Source: Pseudomonas sp. MWU15-20650 (GTDB taxonomy: Bacteria > Pseudomonadota > Gammaproteobacteria > Pseudomonadales > Pseudomonadaceae). Taken from it: a stretch of 64,000 bases of DNA. A program made the translations under genes and the position numbers. The stretch is taken from positions 1 to 64,000 of the forward strand of contig NZ_JALJFG010000017.1 of NCBI RefSeq assembly GCF_023242475.1, read 5' to 3'. This document shows, piece by piece, positions 1 to 13,852 of this stretch (its first letter is position 1; every line of letters begins with the position of its first letter). The notes under the pieces are model-generated. The model saw nothing but the letters and a program-made list of their open reading frames with translations, was not told the origin of the DNA and searched no databases.

Positions 1-36
1 GCTCAAGAGCCGGGCTTTTCATTCAAGCAACTGCTA

Positions 37-1290
37 TCAAGCGCCGTATACCGGCAGCTTTTTGCAGATGGCCTTGACCTTTTCACGGACCGCATCGATC
101 ACGGCTTCGTTGTTCAGGTCAGCCAGGATGTCGCAGATCCAGCCGGCCAGTTCCTTGCACTCTGCTTCTTTAAAGCCACGAGTGGTCACAGCCGGAGTAC
201 CGAAGCGCAGGCCGGAGGTGACGAACGGCGAACGTGGATCGTTCGGCACGGAGTTCTTGTTCACGGTGATGAAGGCTTTGCCCAGAGCGGCGTCAGCATC
301 TTTACCGGAGATGTCCTGCTTGATCAGCGACAGCAGGAACAGGTGGTTCTCGGTACCGCCGGACACCACGTCAAAGCCGCGTTCGATGAACACGCTGGCC
401 ATGGCCTGGGCGTTTTTCACCACTTGTTGCTGGTAAGTCTTGAACTCAGGTTGCAGGGCTTCCTTGAAGCAGATCGCTTTAGCGGCGATCACGTGCTCCA
501 GCGGGCCACCCTGGGCGCCAGGGAATACGGCAGAGTTCAGCTTCTTCTCGATCTCGGCGTTGGCGCGCGCCAGGATCAGGCCGCCACGTGGACCGCGCAG
601 GGTCTTGTGGGTGGTGGTGGTGACCACGTCAGCGTAAGGCACTGGGTTCGGGTAAACGCCTGCGGCAACCAGACCGGCTACGTGAGCCATGTCTACGAAC
701 AGGTAGGCGCCCACTTTGTCAGCGATTTCGCGGAAGCGTGGGAAGTCCAGGATCTGCGAATAGGCAGAGAAACCGGCCACGATCATTTTTGGCTTGTGCT
801 CAACCGCCAGGCGCTCGACTTCGTCGTAGTCGATCAGGCCGTTGGCATCGATGCCGTATTGAACGGCGTTGTACAGCTTGCCGGAGGAGGAAACGCTGGC
901 GCCGTGGGTCAGGTGACCGCCGTGGGCCAGGCTCATGCCCAGGATGGTGTCGCCGCCTTGCAGCAGGGCCAGGTAAACGGCGCTGTTGGCTTGGGAACCG
1001 GCGTGTGGCTGGACGTTGGCGTAATCGGCGCCGAACAGTTGCTTGGCACGGTCGATGGCCAACTGCTCAACCACGTCGACGTACTCGCAACCACCGTAGT
1101 AGCGCTTGCCGGGGTAGCCTTCGGCGTACTTGTTGGTCAGAACCGAACCTTGAGCCTCCATCACCGCAGGGCTGGTGTAGTTTTCCGAAGCGATCAGCTC
1201 AATGTGCTCTTCCTGGCGCACGGCTTCTTGCTCCATGGCGGCGAAGAGATCGGCGTCGTACTTGGCAATAGTCAAATCACGGCTGAACAT
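37..1290 (-). CDS. glyA: Serine hydroxymethyltransferase
   Basis: This 417-aa PLP enzyme interconverts serine and glycine while charging tetrahydrofolate with a one-carbon unit in the cytoplasm. The PLP-binding lysine lies in the [14 protein letters not shown] motif at residue 229, the usual GlyA position, and the length is typical. I chose the ATG at 1290 because a GAGGA ribosome-binding site precedes it. An in-frame upstream start at 1335 would translate through the poly-G tract and add proline-rich residues not seen in the family. The next gene on the strand is a MorA-like protein, as in P. aeruginosa, where a glyA copy neighbours morA. Confidence 0.96.
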   Translation of the reverse strand: MFSRDLTIAKYDADLFAAMEQEAVRQEEHIELIASENYTSPAVMEAQGSVLTNKYAEGYPGKRYYGGCEYVDVVEQLAIDRAKQLFGADYANVQPHAGSQANSAVYLALLQGGDTILGMSLAHGGHLTHGASVSSSGKLYNAVQYGIDANGLIDYDEVERLAVEHKPKMIVAGFSAYSQILDFPRFREIADKVGAYLFVDMAHVAGLVAAGVYPNPVPYADVVTTTTHKTLRGPRGGLILARANAEIEKKLNSAVFPGAQGGPLEHVIAAKAICFKEALQPEFKTYQQQVVKNAQAMASVFIERGFDVVSGGTENHLFLLSLIKQDISGKDADAALGKAFITVNKNSVPNDPRSPFVTSGLRFGTPAVTTRGFKEAECKELAGWICDILADLNNEAVIDAVREKVKAICKKLPVYGA

Positions 1291-1307
1291 GGCGGTCCTC
1301 AAGGATC

Positions 1308-1320
1308 GGGGGGGGGGGGG
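1308..1320. repeat. Homopolymeric tract of 13 G (poly-C on the glyA strand)
   Basis: Thirteen consecutive G residues lie 18 bp upstream of the glyA start codon, just behind its ribosome-binding site. In the glyA mRNA this is a C13 run in the 5' leader. Tracts this long are prone to slippage in replication and to length errors in sequencing. Confidence 0.9.
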
Positions 1321-1430
1321 CAGAAAAGGAGGCATTCTAACTCAATGGGTTTTAGATGGCATATGAAAGGACATCATGTCGCGGACAAGTGGGGCTCATC
1401 TGGAGATAAGCGGTGCCATTACCGGCTTCA

Positions 1431-1501
1431 TCGGGGGCGAGTCCTTCCCACATTTGAATGTATTCACCGGTCAAAAGGTGGGAGGGGGCTTGCCCTCGAT
1501 G
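1431..1501. repeat. REP doublet (inverted pair) between glyA and morA
   Basis: Two inverted copies of the REP core (GTGGGAGGGGGCTTGC and its complement) flank a short spacer in the gap before the GGDEF/EAL gene. The same core recurs in the array at 7.4-8.06 kb and at 11.1 kb, so this is a dispersed Pseudomonas REP family. Confidence 0.8.
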
Positions 1502-1526
1502 AGGCCATAAGTCCCACCACGACATT

Positions 1527-4500
1527 TCAGTCGAACATGAACAGCGCTTCGTTGCTGAACTGTGCCTCGAACCGATTCGCCGGCATCGGCCGCCCGAACA
1601 GATAGCCCTGCACCTCATCGCAGCCATGCTCACGCAGGAAGTCCAGTTGCTCATGGGTTTCCACGCCCTCAGCGATCACCGCCAGGTTCAAACTGTGGGC
1701 CATGGCGATGATGGCGCGCGCGATCTGTGCGTCCTGTTCGCCGGACGGCAGGCCGTCGACAAAGGTGCGGTCGATTTTCAGCACGTCGATAGGGAATTGC
1801 TTGAGGTAGTTGAGCGATGAATAGCCGGTGCCAAAGTCATCCACCGCGATGCTCAAGCCCAGGTTTTTCAGGCTGGCGAGGATCTGCATGGCTTCGTTGA
1901 CTTCACGCATCAGAATACTTTCGGTCAGTTCCAACTCCAGGCACGCTGGTGGCAGGCCCGTGTCCTTGAGGATGGTGGCGATGCGCTCGCCCAGTTGGCC
2001 GTCGGAGAACTGTCGCGCCGAGATGTTCACCGAGACTTTCGGCACACGCACCTTGTTCTGGTGCCAGGACTTGAGCTGACGACAGGCTTCGCTGAGCACC
2101 CAGTCGCCCACGTCCACCACCAACCCCAGCTCTTCCAGCACGGGAATGAAATCCCCCGGCGGTACCAGGCCACGGCGCGGGTGGCGCCAGCGCAGGAGGG
2201 CTTCGGCGCCGGTCAAGCGTTTGCCGTCGCCGCTGAACTGTGGCTGGTAATACAGCACGAACTCGTTCTGCTCCAGGGCGTGGCGCAAGTCGCTCTCCAG
2301 CTCCAGGCGCTCCAGGGCGCTGGCGTTCATGTCGGCCTGATAGAACTGGAAGTTGTTCTTGCCGCGCTCCTTGGCGTGATACATCGCGGTATCCGCGTTT
2401 TTCATCAGTTGGCTGAGCTCGTTACCGTCCTGGGGGCTTAAGGCGATGCCGATACTGGCGGTCACGAAGAACTCGCGACCTTCCAGTACGAATGGCTTCA
2501 CCAGGCTGGCCAGAATCTGCTCGGCGACTGTGATTGCGCGGTTCAACGCCATTTCGCGGCTGACGCGCGGTTGCAGGAGCAGGGTGAACTCGTCGCCACC
2601 CATCCGCGCCACTGTGTCGTCTTCGGCCACGCAACCGAGCAGGCGCGTGGCCATCTCCTTGAGCATGCGGTCGCCGGCGGCGTGGCCCAGGGAGTCGTTG
2701 ATCGGCTTGAAGCGGTCGAGGTCGAGGAACATCAGCACCACCCACGACTTCTGCCGCTCGGCAGACTGCAACGCGGTGTGCAGGCGGTCCTGGAACAGCG
2801 TACGGTTGGGCAGATGGGTCAGGGCGTCGTAATACGCCAGGCGGTGGATGCGCTGTTCGCTGGCCTTGCGTTCGCTGATATCGCTGAAGAAACATACGTA
2901 GCTGGCTAGGTCACCTTCATCGTCGAACACGGCAGTAATGCCGACCCACGCCGGGTAATGCTCACCGTTGCGGCGCTTGAGCCACACCTCACCTTCCCAG
3001 GTGCTGTGTTGATGCAGTTGCTTGAGCACGTAGCGCAGGTGGGCTTCTTGCTGTTCATCGACGGTGAGCATGGTCGGCAACTGGTCGAGGACATCGCTCA
3101 CCGCATAACCGCTGACACGGCTGAACGCCTCGTTGGCCTGCACGATGTAACCGGCCGGGTCGGTAATCAGGATGGCCGACGTGGAGTGCTCGAATACGGT
3201 AGCCGCCATGCGCAGGTCTTTTTCGGCACGGCGTTGCTGGCTGATATCACGGCCGACGCCGAGGATGCCTTCAAACGCACCGTGCTCGTCCCACACCAGT
3301 ACCAGGCGTAGCTCAATCGGTACTTTGCGCCCATCGGCGCGCAGGCAGTCGAACAGGAACAACTGGGTATGCACGTCGTCGCGCAGCGTGTTCAACGCCT
3401 CGGGGTTGCCCAGGGCGCGGCTGACCTGCTCCACCAGGCTATAAATGCCGGTCAGCTGTTGCGGGTTGGCAATAATCGACTGCCAGCCGTTCTTGAACAC
3501 CCAGTCCACGTCATACCCCAGCACGGCGTTGACCGATGGACTGACGTAGTTGAGGGCCAGTTGGCTGTCGGTGGAGCAGATCACATCGCTGATGCTTTCG
3601 GCCAGCATGCGGTAGCGTTGTTCGCTATCGCGCAATGACTCGCTGGCTTCGATCTGGTCGGTAATGTCCTTGGCCACACCGATGATCCGGGTGACCACGG
3701 CAGACGTGTCCGGGGCCAGGGCTTGCTCGCGGATATCGAAACGGCGCCATTGATTGTTGCGGTGACGAAAGCGCAGCTGGCATTGCAGTTGGGTCGCGTA
3801 ACCGACCTCGCGCTGCTGTTGGCGCAAATCGTGGTAGTGCTCGGCGTCTTCGGGATGCAGCAGGATTTCCCAGAAGTACTCACCCATTTGCTGCAATTCG
3901 GTCCTGTTGTAGCCGAGGGTGTGGCCCAGGTGGTGGTTGCTGAAAATCATGCGCTGGCTGATCACGTCCTGCACGTACAGGTGGTCGGGCACCGTGCGCA
4001 CGACGTCCGACCAGAAACTCTCGCGCTCCACCAGCGAAAGCTCAACCAGCTTGCGGCTGGTGATGTCGCTGATGCTGAGGATCACCGCTTTAAAGTCGTC
4101 CTGCTGTTCCGGCAAACGCATCACCAGCCACAGGTATTGTGCGTTGCCGGCCACATCGTTGAGCTGGATTTCCAGCTCCAGCTGTTTTTGCTGGGCGAGT
4201 ACCGCTTCCAGCACCGGGTAGCCAATGGACGTGGCATTGCGTGGGCTATCGTCGATCAGGCGTTCCCAGGCTTGTTCGCATGAACTGACATTCAACAGAC
4301 GCACCGCCACCTGGTTGACCTCGGTGACCCGCAACTCCTTGAGCAACTGTTGGCGTTCAGTGGGGTTGTCCTGCAACCAGGCGTGCAACTGCTCGCGGGT
4401 GTGTAGCTTGGTTTTGTCGAAAAATGCGTTCAACCCCGACAGGTCGAGCACGCACAAGGCCACGCCGGTGCCTTCAAAAATATCCTGATAGCGCCGCCGG

Positions 4501-5378
4501 CCTTCATGCACCTGGCGCTGGCGACGGCGCATGTTCAGCAGCACGATCACCGGGATCAGCGAGAAAGCCAGCCCCAGCAGGCATTTGCCGATGAAGGCCG
4601 GCAGCAGTTGTTCCAGCACCGCGCCGCGGTCGAACAGCCCGCGCAGTTGCCAGTCGCTTTTGCTCAAGGGGCTGACCAGCACGCTTTTGTTCAGCTCGTC
4701 CGGGGTCAGCGCACTGGACCATTGCGCCGGCATGCCGCTGTCACGACTGACCACACGGTGGTTCAGGCGGTTCTCGATCGCCCACATGGGCCGTTGGCCC
4801 TGGCCGTCCTGGCGCGTGAGGTTGGCCACGTAGTTGGGCGCCAGGCGTAACGCCCAGTACATCTTTGAGCCGCCGCTGGGCTGTTGCAGCAACAGATAGA
4901 TGACGGTGCCGTCGTTGTTGTTGCTCAGGTAATAGGACTGGAAGTGGCTGCGCTTGACCAATTCTTCGAGCCAGGCAGCGTCCTGGCTGTCGTTGGCCGT
5001 GTCGCTGAGCAGTGCGCCGCTGGGCGCGAGCAGGGCGAAGCTGCGCAGCTCCGGTAATGAGCGCTGCAAGGTGCGCATCAGCGCCTGTTGTTGTTCGGCA
5101 TTACGCGGTGGTTCGACGATCGGCAGCAGGTTCAGGGCGATCTGCGCACTCAGGCCCATGTTCAGGCTGATTTGCTCGGCCAGGTCGGCGCTGTAGTCGA
5201 TGGTGTATTGCTGTTGGTTTTTCTGGTTCTGCTGCAGTTGGTCGAGCAATTGCCAGAACAATAACGCGAGCAGCATCAAGACAAGCGTCGCCAACGCGCC
5301 TTTGAGGGTACCGTGCAGGGGAGCTCCCGGCGCAATATGAGCGGCGCGCAAAGGAGTAGGCGGCGTGACTTTGGACAA
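1527..5378 (-). CDS. morA: Membrane GGDEF/EAL c-di-GMP protein, MorA-like
   Basis: This 1283-aa inner-membrane sensor makes and/or breaks down cyclic di-GMP. It has an N-terminal membrane segment at about residues 23-46, an extracytoplasmic domain, and a second membrane segment at about 258-283. Several PAS/PAC units follow (about 290-830), then a GGDEF domain with an intact GGDEF motif near residue 925 and an EAL domain with EALLRWRHP near 1060. Both catalytic signatures look complete, so both activities are possible. The neighbour glyA matches the P. aeruginosa morA locus, where MorA controls motility and biofilm timing. It is somewhat shorter than P. aeruginosa MorA. The symbol rests on architecture and synteny. 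Confidence 0.85.
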   Translation of the reverse strand: MSKVTPPTPLRAAHIAPGAPLHGTLKGALATLVLMLLALLFWQLLDQLQQNQKNQQQYTIDYSADLAEQISLNMGLSAQIALNLLPIVEPPRNAEQQQALMRTLQRSLPELRSFALLAPSGALLSDTANDSQDAAWLEELVKRSHFQSYYLSNNNDGTVIYLLLQQPSGGSKMYWALRLAPNYVANLTRQDGQGQRPMWAIENRLNHRVVSRDSGMPAQWSSALTPDELNKSVLVSPLSKSDWQLRGLFDRGAVLEQLLPAFIGKCLLGLAFSLIPVIVLLNMRRRQRQVHEGRRRYQDIFEGTGVALCVLDLSGLNAFFDKTKLHTREQLHAWLQDNPTERQQLLKELRVTEVNQVAVRLLNVSSCEQAWERLIDDSPRNATSIGYPVLEAVLAQQKQLELEIQLNDVAGNAQYLWLVMRLPEQQDDFKAVILSISDITSRKLVELSLVERESFWSDVVRTVPDHLYVQDVISQRMIFSNHHLGHTLGYNRTELQQMGEYFWEILLHPEDAEHYHDLRQQQREVGYATQLQCQLRFRHRNNQWRRFDIREQALAPDTSAVVTRIIGVAKDITDQIEASESLRDSEQRYRMLAESISDVICSTDSQLALNYVSPSVNAVLGYDVDWVFKNGWQSIIANPQQLTGIYSLVEQVSRALGNPEALNTLRDDVHTQLFLFDCLRADGRKVPIELRLVLVWDEHGAFEGILGVGRDISQQRRAEKDLRMAATVFEHSTSAILITDPAGYIVQANEAFSRVSGYAVSDVLDQLPTMLTVDEQQEAHLRYVLKQLHQHSTWEGEVWLKRRNGEHYPAWVGITAVFDDEGDLASYVCFFSDISERKASEQRIHRLAYYDALTHLPNRTLFQDRLHTALQSAERQKSWVVLMFLDLDRFKPINDSLGHAAGDRMLKEMATRLLGCVAEDDTVARMGGDEFTLLLQPRVSREMALNRAITVAEQILASLVKPFVLEGREFFVTASIGIALSPQDGNELSQLMKNADTAMYHAKERGKNNFQFYQADMNASALERLELESDLRHALEQNEFVLYYQPQFSGDGKRLTGAEALLRWRHPRRGLVPPGDFIPVLEELGLVVDVGDWVLSEACRQLKSWHQNKVRVPKVSVNISARQFSDGQLGERIATILKDTGLPPACLELELTESILMREVNEAMQILASLKNLGLSIAVDDFGTGYSSLNYLKQFPIDVLKIDRTFVDGLPSGEQDAQIARAIIAMAHSLNLAVIAEGVETHEQLDFLREHGCDEVQGYLFGRPMPANRFEAQFSNEALFMFD

Positions 5379-5664
5379 GCTGTGATCCTGCGGTTTGGCT
5401 GGACTGGCGCGCGACGTGCACTATAAGCCGGACGCCCGGAGGGCGGCTAGCATGCCCTGACTTGTGGCAAAGTGCCAGTCCCGCCTGGCTGGACTGCCCC
5501 AGCGCATTCAGGTAGCTTTGCCGGTTACGCGGGGGCGTTCCAGCCCCAGATATTCAGGCTTTTTTCCGCTCGCAGGCATTGATTACCGTCAACGGCCCGC
5601 GCGGCGCATGGCCTGGCACGGGCTTCGTCCGCTTAATTCATCAGTCACTGACGCTAGGTTCACC

Positions 5665-7329
<1,665 letters not shown>

Positions 7330-7343
7330 TTCGGGCGGGTTTG

Positions 7344-7378
7344 AAAAAAGCGGAGCCCCTGGGGCTCCGCTTTTTTTT
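7344..7378 (+). terminator. Intrinsic terminator of ettA
   Basis: The stem GCGGAGCCCC/GGGGCTCCGC with almost no loop is followed by eight T residues and begins about 20 bp after the ettA stop codon. A run of A on the left side could let it work in both directions. Confidence 0.9.
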
Positions 7379-7405
7379 GCGCGTTTACTACGGCCCACTC
7401 CGATC

Positions 7406-8060
7406 AAATGTGGGGGGGCTTGCTCCCGATAGCGGTGGATCAGCCAGCTTGTTCTTAGCTGACCCACTGTAATCGGGAGCAAGCCCCCTCCCACATGTTG
7501 ACCGAGTCAGACGCCGGTTTTTGGTACTCGCCCATCTGAGGGCTGGCCGGTCAAACAGTACTTCAGCATGCAGCTGTCGTTGGTGGTCTGACAGGCACAC
7601 CGCCAAACAAATGTGGGAGGGGGCTTGCTCCCGATAGCGGTGGATCAGCCAGCTTGTTCTTAGCTGACCCACTGCAATCGGGAGCAAGCCCCCTCCCACA
7701 TGTTGACCGAGTCAGACGCCGGTTTTTGGTACTCGCCCATCTGATGCATGGGGCTGGCCGGTCAAACAGTACTTCAGCATGCAGCTGTCGATGGTGGTCT
7801 GACAGGCACACCGCCAAACAAATGTGGGAGGGGGCTTGCCCCCGATAGCGGTGGATCAGCCAGCTTGTTCTTAGCTGACCCACTGTAATCGGGAGCAAGC
7901 CCCCTCCCACATGTTGACCGAGTCAGGCGCCGGTTTTTGGTACTCGCCCATCTGATGCATGGGGCTGGCCGGTCAAGCAGTACTTCAGCATGCAGCTGTC
8001 GTTGGTGGTCTGACAGGCACACCGCCAAACAAATGTGGGAGGGGGCTTGCCCCCGATAGC
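7406..8060. repeat. Tandem array of about 211-bp units, each built from an inverted REP pair
   Basis: Units start at 7406, 7609, 7820 and 8031, giving periods of 203, 211 and 211 bp. Three are complete and the fourth stops about 30 bp in. Each contains two REP cores in inverted orientation (GTGGGAGGGGGCTTGC and complement) about 70 bp apart, then a unique-looking spacer that is itself nearly identical between units. The first unit is 8 bp shorter, with the loss around the CTGATGCATGGGG segment. No coding capacity is supported. This fills most of the 865-bp gap between ettA and gdhA; the rest (8061-8245) is the AT-rich gdhA leader. Confidence 0.92.
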
Positions 8061-8146
8061 TATCTAACTATGGAGGCATGACTCGGCCTGAAATCCCCCT
8101 TTAAGGGCAAAAATGGCCGGCTATTTATATAAAATGCACCATTTAA

Positions 8147-10068
<1,922 letters not shown>

Positions 10069-10138
10069 GAGAGGCTCCCTCTATGACATTTGGGCCATGT
10101 TCGCCGTGCTTTAGTTTCGATGGCTATCTGAAAGCGAC

Positions 10139-10495
10139 CTATTGCGAGCGATAGGCCCTGCCCGCATCACGGTCCTTCTCATGCTGCCAGGCGCGTTCAC
10201 GGTCGTCCCAGTGATTGTCCTTGTAGTCACGCAGCTCTTCGTTCTCGCGCATCGACTTGCACTGGCGAAAACCGTCCTCCCAACCTTCAGCGTATTCACG
10301 GTCCTTCAAATAGCGTGGAACATTTTTGCGAAACTCACCGCTGATCACGCCTGCGGCCTGGCGACCGCTGCTGCAACCGTCATCAAAGCCATCGGCAAAG
10401 GCCGGTGGATACCCCTTGGCCAGTAACTCCTGATGAGTCGATTGGCAACCTGCCAGCCACACCAGCGCACACAGCATTACCGCATACCGCCACAT
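10139..10495 (-). CDS. Small predicted lipoprotein
   Basis: This 118-aa protein begins with a lipoprotein signal, MWRYAVMLCALVWLAGC, whose lipobox LAGC predicts lipid attachment at Cys17. The mature part is charged, with FADGFDDGC, YAEGWEDGFRQC and repeated RE/DR pairs near the C-terminus, suggesting two related short repeats around a cysteine. I do not recognise a named family. It stands alone between the Gre-like gene and a gap holding a REP-type sequence. Confidence 0.75.
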   Translation of the reverse strand: MWRYAVMLCALVWLAGCQSTHQELLAKGYPPAFADGFDDGCSSGRQAAGVISGEFRKNVPRYLKDREYAEGWEDGFRQCKSMRENEELRDYKDNHWDDRERAWQHEKDRDAGRAYRSQ

Positions 10496-10601
10496 TGCTT
10501 GCCCCTTGGCCGTTTCACGGCTGATGGAGGAAGTCTAGTCAGGGATTTGTTGGGGAGGTGTGAAAGGGGTGTGAGAAAGGTGTTGGACTAAAGGGCCATC
10601 A

Positions 10602-10648
10602 ACGGTGGCGAGCGGGCTTGCCCCGCGTTGGGCTGCGAAGCGGCCCCA
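10602..10648. repeat. REP-type element (second family)
   Basis: The sequence GTGGCGAGCGGGCTTG followed by a GGGCTGCGAAGCGGCCC hairpin is the reverse complement of the element at about 16.9 kb. This is a different dispersed family from the GTGGGAGGGGGCTTGC type. Confidence 0.7.
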
Positions 10649-10731
10649 ATACAGTGTTGATGAAAGGCATGACGAAAGCATTTTTTCTCGTCAGAAAATT
10701 CCTGTCTATTTATCAATAGCTTAGAAGCGGG

Positions 10732-11058
10732 CTACGGGGTTGTGTGTGTTGATGATGGTTTTTCTGAGCGTGTTAGTACGGCATGTTCCGCCAATTCCTG
10801 CTCAATGAATGCAGCAATCATTGCGCGATAGACCTGTTCGGTCACTTCGGGGTTGGCGCCCACGGTGTGCGCCAGATCCCGCACCTTGGCAATCACCTGC
10901 TCAACCCGCTGCGGTGCCTTGACGCCATCGGTGTCTTTTTTGAAGCGTGCCGCCTGGGAGACATAGCGGCCGCGTTCGGCCAGCAGGGTGACGATTTGCT
11001 GGTCGAGGCGGTCGATGTTTTCGCGGACTTCTTCAAGGGTGGTGCAGTTAACGGTCAT
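10732..11058 (-). CDS. Chorismate mutase, AroQ type
   Basis: This 108-aa all-helical protein matches monofunctional AroQ chorismate mutases, which convert chorismate to prephenate for Phe/Tyr synthesis. Visible conserved positions are the N-terminal RENIDRLDQQIVTLLAERGRY helix, KKDTDGVKAPQRVEQV with the active-site Lys and Arg, and EQVYRAMIAAFIEQE near the end. No signal peptide is present, so it should be cytoplasmic. The size is close to PchB, but no pch genes are nearby, so the role (aromatic amino acids or a side pathway) is open. Confidence 0.83.
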   Translation of the reverse strand: MTVNCTTLEEVRENIDRLDQQIVTLLAERGRYVSQAARFKKDTDGVKAPQRVEQVIAKVRDLAHTVGANPEVTEQVYRAMIAAFIEQELAEHAVLTRSEKPSSTHTTP

Positions 11059-11097
11059 GTTGATGGAACTCCTGATTGGGTGGGCAGTGCGATGTGT

Positions 11098-11135
11098 CGG
11101 CCTATACGCAAGCCCCCTCCCACATTGGATCTTCG
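11098..11135. repeat. Single REP half-site
   Basis: AAGCCCCCTCCCACATT is one half of the REP core seen at 1.4 and 7.4 kb. No inverted partner lies beside it. Confidence 0.55.
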
Positions 11136-11149
11136 CCGGGCTTCACAGA

Positions 11150-13003
11150 TCAGTAGTGATACCACTTTACCTCGAGCATCACTTCATTCACTGGGGTGGA
11201 AAGGTGGCTGTACTCGCGCTGGGCGCTCAGGCGTAACCCCAGGTTGCGCGACAACTCCCACTGCTGGTTGAGGCTGATGCTGCGGCGTACTTCGCCATTG
11301 GTGAAGAAATCCCCCTTGGCTTCCAGGCTCAAATTGCCCAGTGGGTTTTTCCACAGCACGCCCGTATTGAAGCCGGCAGCGGGGGAGATGGCTTCGCTGA
11401 AGTCATTGTTGTGTTCCACACGTACGGTACCGAGGGCGAAGCCGAGCATGTCGTCGGTCAGTTGCCAGGTACCGCCGGCGCCGCCGTTGACGTGGGCGAC
11501 CAGGGTCTGGTCGTCGTGTTTGCCCGGTACGCGTTCCAGGCCACCCGTAACTTGCCATGACCAAGGTTGCAGCAGTGCGTTGCGTGGCGTCAGGGAGCGG
11601 ATGGTGGCCAGGTCCAGTTGCTGCAACTGCCAGTGGTTGCCTTCGTACTGGCGCAGTTTCATTTGCAGGATTTCGATCTGCGCACCGAGGGGGAAGCCCT
11701 CGGCGTTGTCGTTGAGGTCGTGGTAGGCCATGCGCAGGCCGTATTCGCCGAAGGTTTTGTTGCCACGGGTGCCGATGCCGGCTTGCCAGGTGCGCGATTC
11801 ATGGCCGTTTTCCGGCAGGCCGGGGCGTTCGACGTTGAGGTCCGGTGCCGGGTTCTGGTTGATCGCGCGCAATAGTTCGAAGCTGCGTTGCGAGCGCTCG
11901 GTGTCGCGCTCCAGGCCATTGGCGCGATAACGGCCCAGGCGGTAGGCGGCATCGATGATCAACGCCTGACGGTCGCGAGGCAGGGCTTTGAAGGCGGGTG
12001 CCTGCAATTGCTGCTGGTCATCGCTGATGTTCAGCACCCATTGCTGCTCAGCGCTGTCCAAGGGCTTGGCGCGTTCGAGCAGTTCGCGTTCGCGGGACGG
12101 CCGGTAGTCGATTTTTTCAACCAGGCCGGCGTCTTTTACCGCTTTGACCGTGTCGGTGGGAATGGCAGTCAGTGGGAATTGCTCGGTCAGGCGCAGGCCG
12201 GGGCGGGCCACTTGCAGCAGTTCCAGCAGACGGTAAGAGCAATTTTCGTCGAAGAAGAAGTAGTCGAACTGAATCTGCTTGAGTTCCCACACGTGCTCGA
12301 CCATGCGCTCGGTTTCCACCTGCGTCAGGTTCAGGCGGTACTCCCACAAGTCGCGGTTCTCAAGGCTGCGGTATTCCGAGAGTTTCTCCTGGTAGGGCAC
12401 GAGGGCAAACAGGCCGGGATAACCGCCCATCAAGCCTTTCCAGGCGTAGAGGATGCTGTTGTCCGAGCCTTCGATATAGGCGCCGAAGTTGATCGCGTAG
12501 CTGAGCAGGGCGGTGTTGTTGCTCTGCACGTCCGCCTGGTCGATGCGCAGGAGGGTGTGGCCGAACATGGACGACGGGCTGTTGAGGTAAGCCGCAGGGA
12601 AGATCATCACCGCGCTGTGCGGCGCGACGTCCTTGAACCATTGCTTGAATTCAGCGCAGTCCACGGCCGGCAGGTCGGTCAGCTGCAACTGATCCTTGAG
12701 CCAGCGGGTGCGTGCGGGGTAGACGCATTGGGCGTGGTGTTCACCCAGGCTCGCCGGAGCATACAGCGCTTCAACGGTGGCCTTGAGCTCGGCATCCGGA
12801 TGGTGGGCGCCATCGGTGGCGAGGAAGAATTTCTTATCGCTGACGTAGCTGCGCCAGCCACTGATTTTGCCGGCTTCGTAATGCCCCAGCGACAGCCAGA
12901 ACGGATCGTTGGCCAGTTGCTGCAAACGGTGATCATCAAGATGCGGGGCCGCGTACAGCGGGGCGCAGGCGAAGAGTGCCATCCAGGCAAGGCGTTTGAG
13001 CAT
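11150..13003 (-). CDS. DUF4105-type exported protein
   Basis: This 617-aa protein has an N-terminal signal peptide (MLKRLAWMALFACAPLYA). It carries the DUF4105-type signature: a central block with NSPSSMFGHTLLRID, GGYPGLFALVPYQEKLSEY and DENCSYRLLELLQVARP. The C-terminal third alternates short hydrophobic and polar stretches and ends in KWYHY, like an outer-membrane barrel. Members of this family are predicted envelope proteins of unknown biochemistry; the conserved His, Asn, Cys and Tyr residues suggest a peptidase-like fold, which is inference. It lies downstream of the DUF3015 gene but a terminator separates them. Confidence 0.8.
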   Translation of the reverse strand: MLKRLAWMALFACAPLYAAPHLDDHRLQQLANDPFWLSLGHYEAGKISGWRSYVSDKKFFLATDGAHHPDAELKATVEALYAPASLGEHHAQCVYPARTRWLKDQLQLTDLPAVDCAEFKQWFKDVAPHSAVMIFPAAYLNSPSSMFGHTLLRIDQADVQSNNTALLSYAINFGAYIEGSDNSILYAWKGLMGGYPGLFALVPYQEKLSEYRSLENRDLWEYRLNLTQVETERMVEHVWELKQIQFDYFFFDENCSYRLLELLQVARPGLRLTEQFPLTAIPTDTVKAVKDAGLVEKIDYRPSRERELLERAKPLDSAEQQWVLNISDDQQQLQAPAFKALPRDRQALIIDAAYRLGRYRANGLERDTERSQRSFELLRAINQNPAPDLNVERPGLPENGHESRTWQAGIGTRGNKTFGEYGLRMAYHDLNDNAEGFPLGAQIEILQMKLRQYEGNHWQLQQLDLATIRSLTPRNALLQPWSWQVTGGLERVPGKHDDQTLVAHVNGGAGGTWQLTDDMLGFALGTVRVEHNNDFSEAISPAAGFNTGVLWKNPLGNLSLEAKGDFFTNGEVRRSISLNQQWELSRNLGLRLSAQREYSHLSTPVNEVMLEVKWYHY

Positions 13004-13050
13004 AGGGGCAACTTAAGTCGGAAAAAGTGAGACCCAAAGGGGAGGCGGGT

Positions 13051-13084
13051 CCAAAAATAAAACCCGCGCCTCGAAAGGCGCGGG
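13051..13084 (-). terminator. Intrinsic terminator of the DUF3015 gene
   Basis: Read on the minus strand, the stem CCCGCGCC/GGCGCGGG is followed by TTTTATTTTT. It sits just past the stop codon of the gene ending at 13095. Confidence 0.85.
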
Positions 13085-13094
13085 CGGGTCGAGC

Positions 13095-13583
13095 TTAAGC
13101 TTGTGTTGCGTACTTCGCCAAGCGGGCGTCGCTTTTCAGCACGGCAAGGGTATTGGTGTGCACGTCGTCAGCGGTCACGTCAGCTTTGCTGAAGATTTGC
13201 TGGAAGTGCTCGTGGGTCACAGCGGCAAAGTGCTCGCGATCTTCAGGTGCCACACCCAGGACCACGGCATAGGTGGTCAGCGCTTCGCCATTGCCTTTGG
13301 CCATGTCTTCGGACAGCTCGTTCATCATGCCATTCATGGCAATCCAGGACTTGCCGCCGTAGGTCAGCTTGCTGTTGGTGTTACAGCCGTTGGTGCCGGA
13401 AGTCATGCCGAAGGTGGCGTTACCCGAGGTGCCGTTGGTGGTGGAAGCCAGGAAGTGAGCCGGGGTACCGCGCTGGCCTTCGAACAACATGTTACCCCAA
13501 CCGCAGTTCGGGCCACCGGGTGCTTCTGCCATTGCATTGAGGGATACGACGGTGAAGAGAGTACCAAGAAGGATCCGTTTCAT
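13095..13583 (-). CDS. DUF3015-family exported protein
   Basis: This 162-aa protein has a signal peptide (MKRILLGTLFTVVSLNAMAEA). Its mature part begins GGPNCGWGNMLFEGQRGTPAHFLASTTNGTSGNATFGMTSGT, the DUF3015 signature with two conserved cysteines. It is expected in the periplasm or envelope. The family has no established function. A terminator follows, so it is probably transcribed alone. Confidence 0.82.
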   Translation of the reverse strand: MKRILLGTLFTVVSLNAMAEAPGGPNCGWGNMLFEGQRGTPAHFLASTTNGTSGNATFGMTSGTNGCNTNSKLTYGGKSWIAMNGMMNELSEDMAKGNGEALTTYAVVLGVAPEDREHFAAVTHEHFQQIFSKADVTADDVHTNTLAVLKSDARLAKYATQA

Positions 13584-13852
13584 AGCTGTTTTCTCTTTGT
13601 GTGCAAACCAATAGACAAGGGGGTCAGGCGCTTCGCAACGCCCCTGGGGCCAGTTATTAGTCCAACCCGCGCAGTTTGGAGTTTAGGCACGATCCCGGGG
13701 TTCCGTTATTTTTTATAAAACAATCCGCGTTATCGCGTTTTTTTTGCATGACGCCTTCGGTGTCTATGCTTTCCCCAACGGCGCGCCTTGCCAGAGCGCG
13801 TGACCGGGAGCCAGAATGCCGTCATCTGCCCCGCCTGATGTAAGGAAGCCCG

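Noticed and set aside
343..1605. A 420-codon open frame on the plus strand across glyA
   Set aside because: It is antisense to glyA, has low-complexity composition, and no ribosome-binding site or family match.
5464..5664. A 67-codon N-terminal extension of EttA
   Set aside because: The frame is open, but the extension has no homology pattern, whereas ATG 5665 gives the conserved EttA start.
7406..8060. CRISPR array
   Set aside because: The units are about 211 bp and their spacers are as conserved as the repeats; no cas genes are nearby. These are REP pairs.
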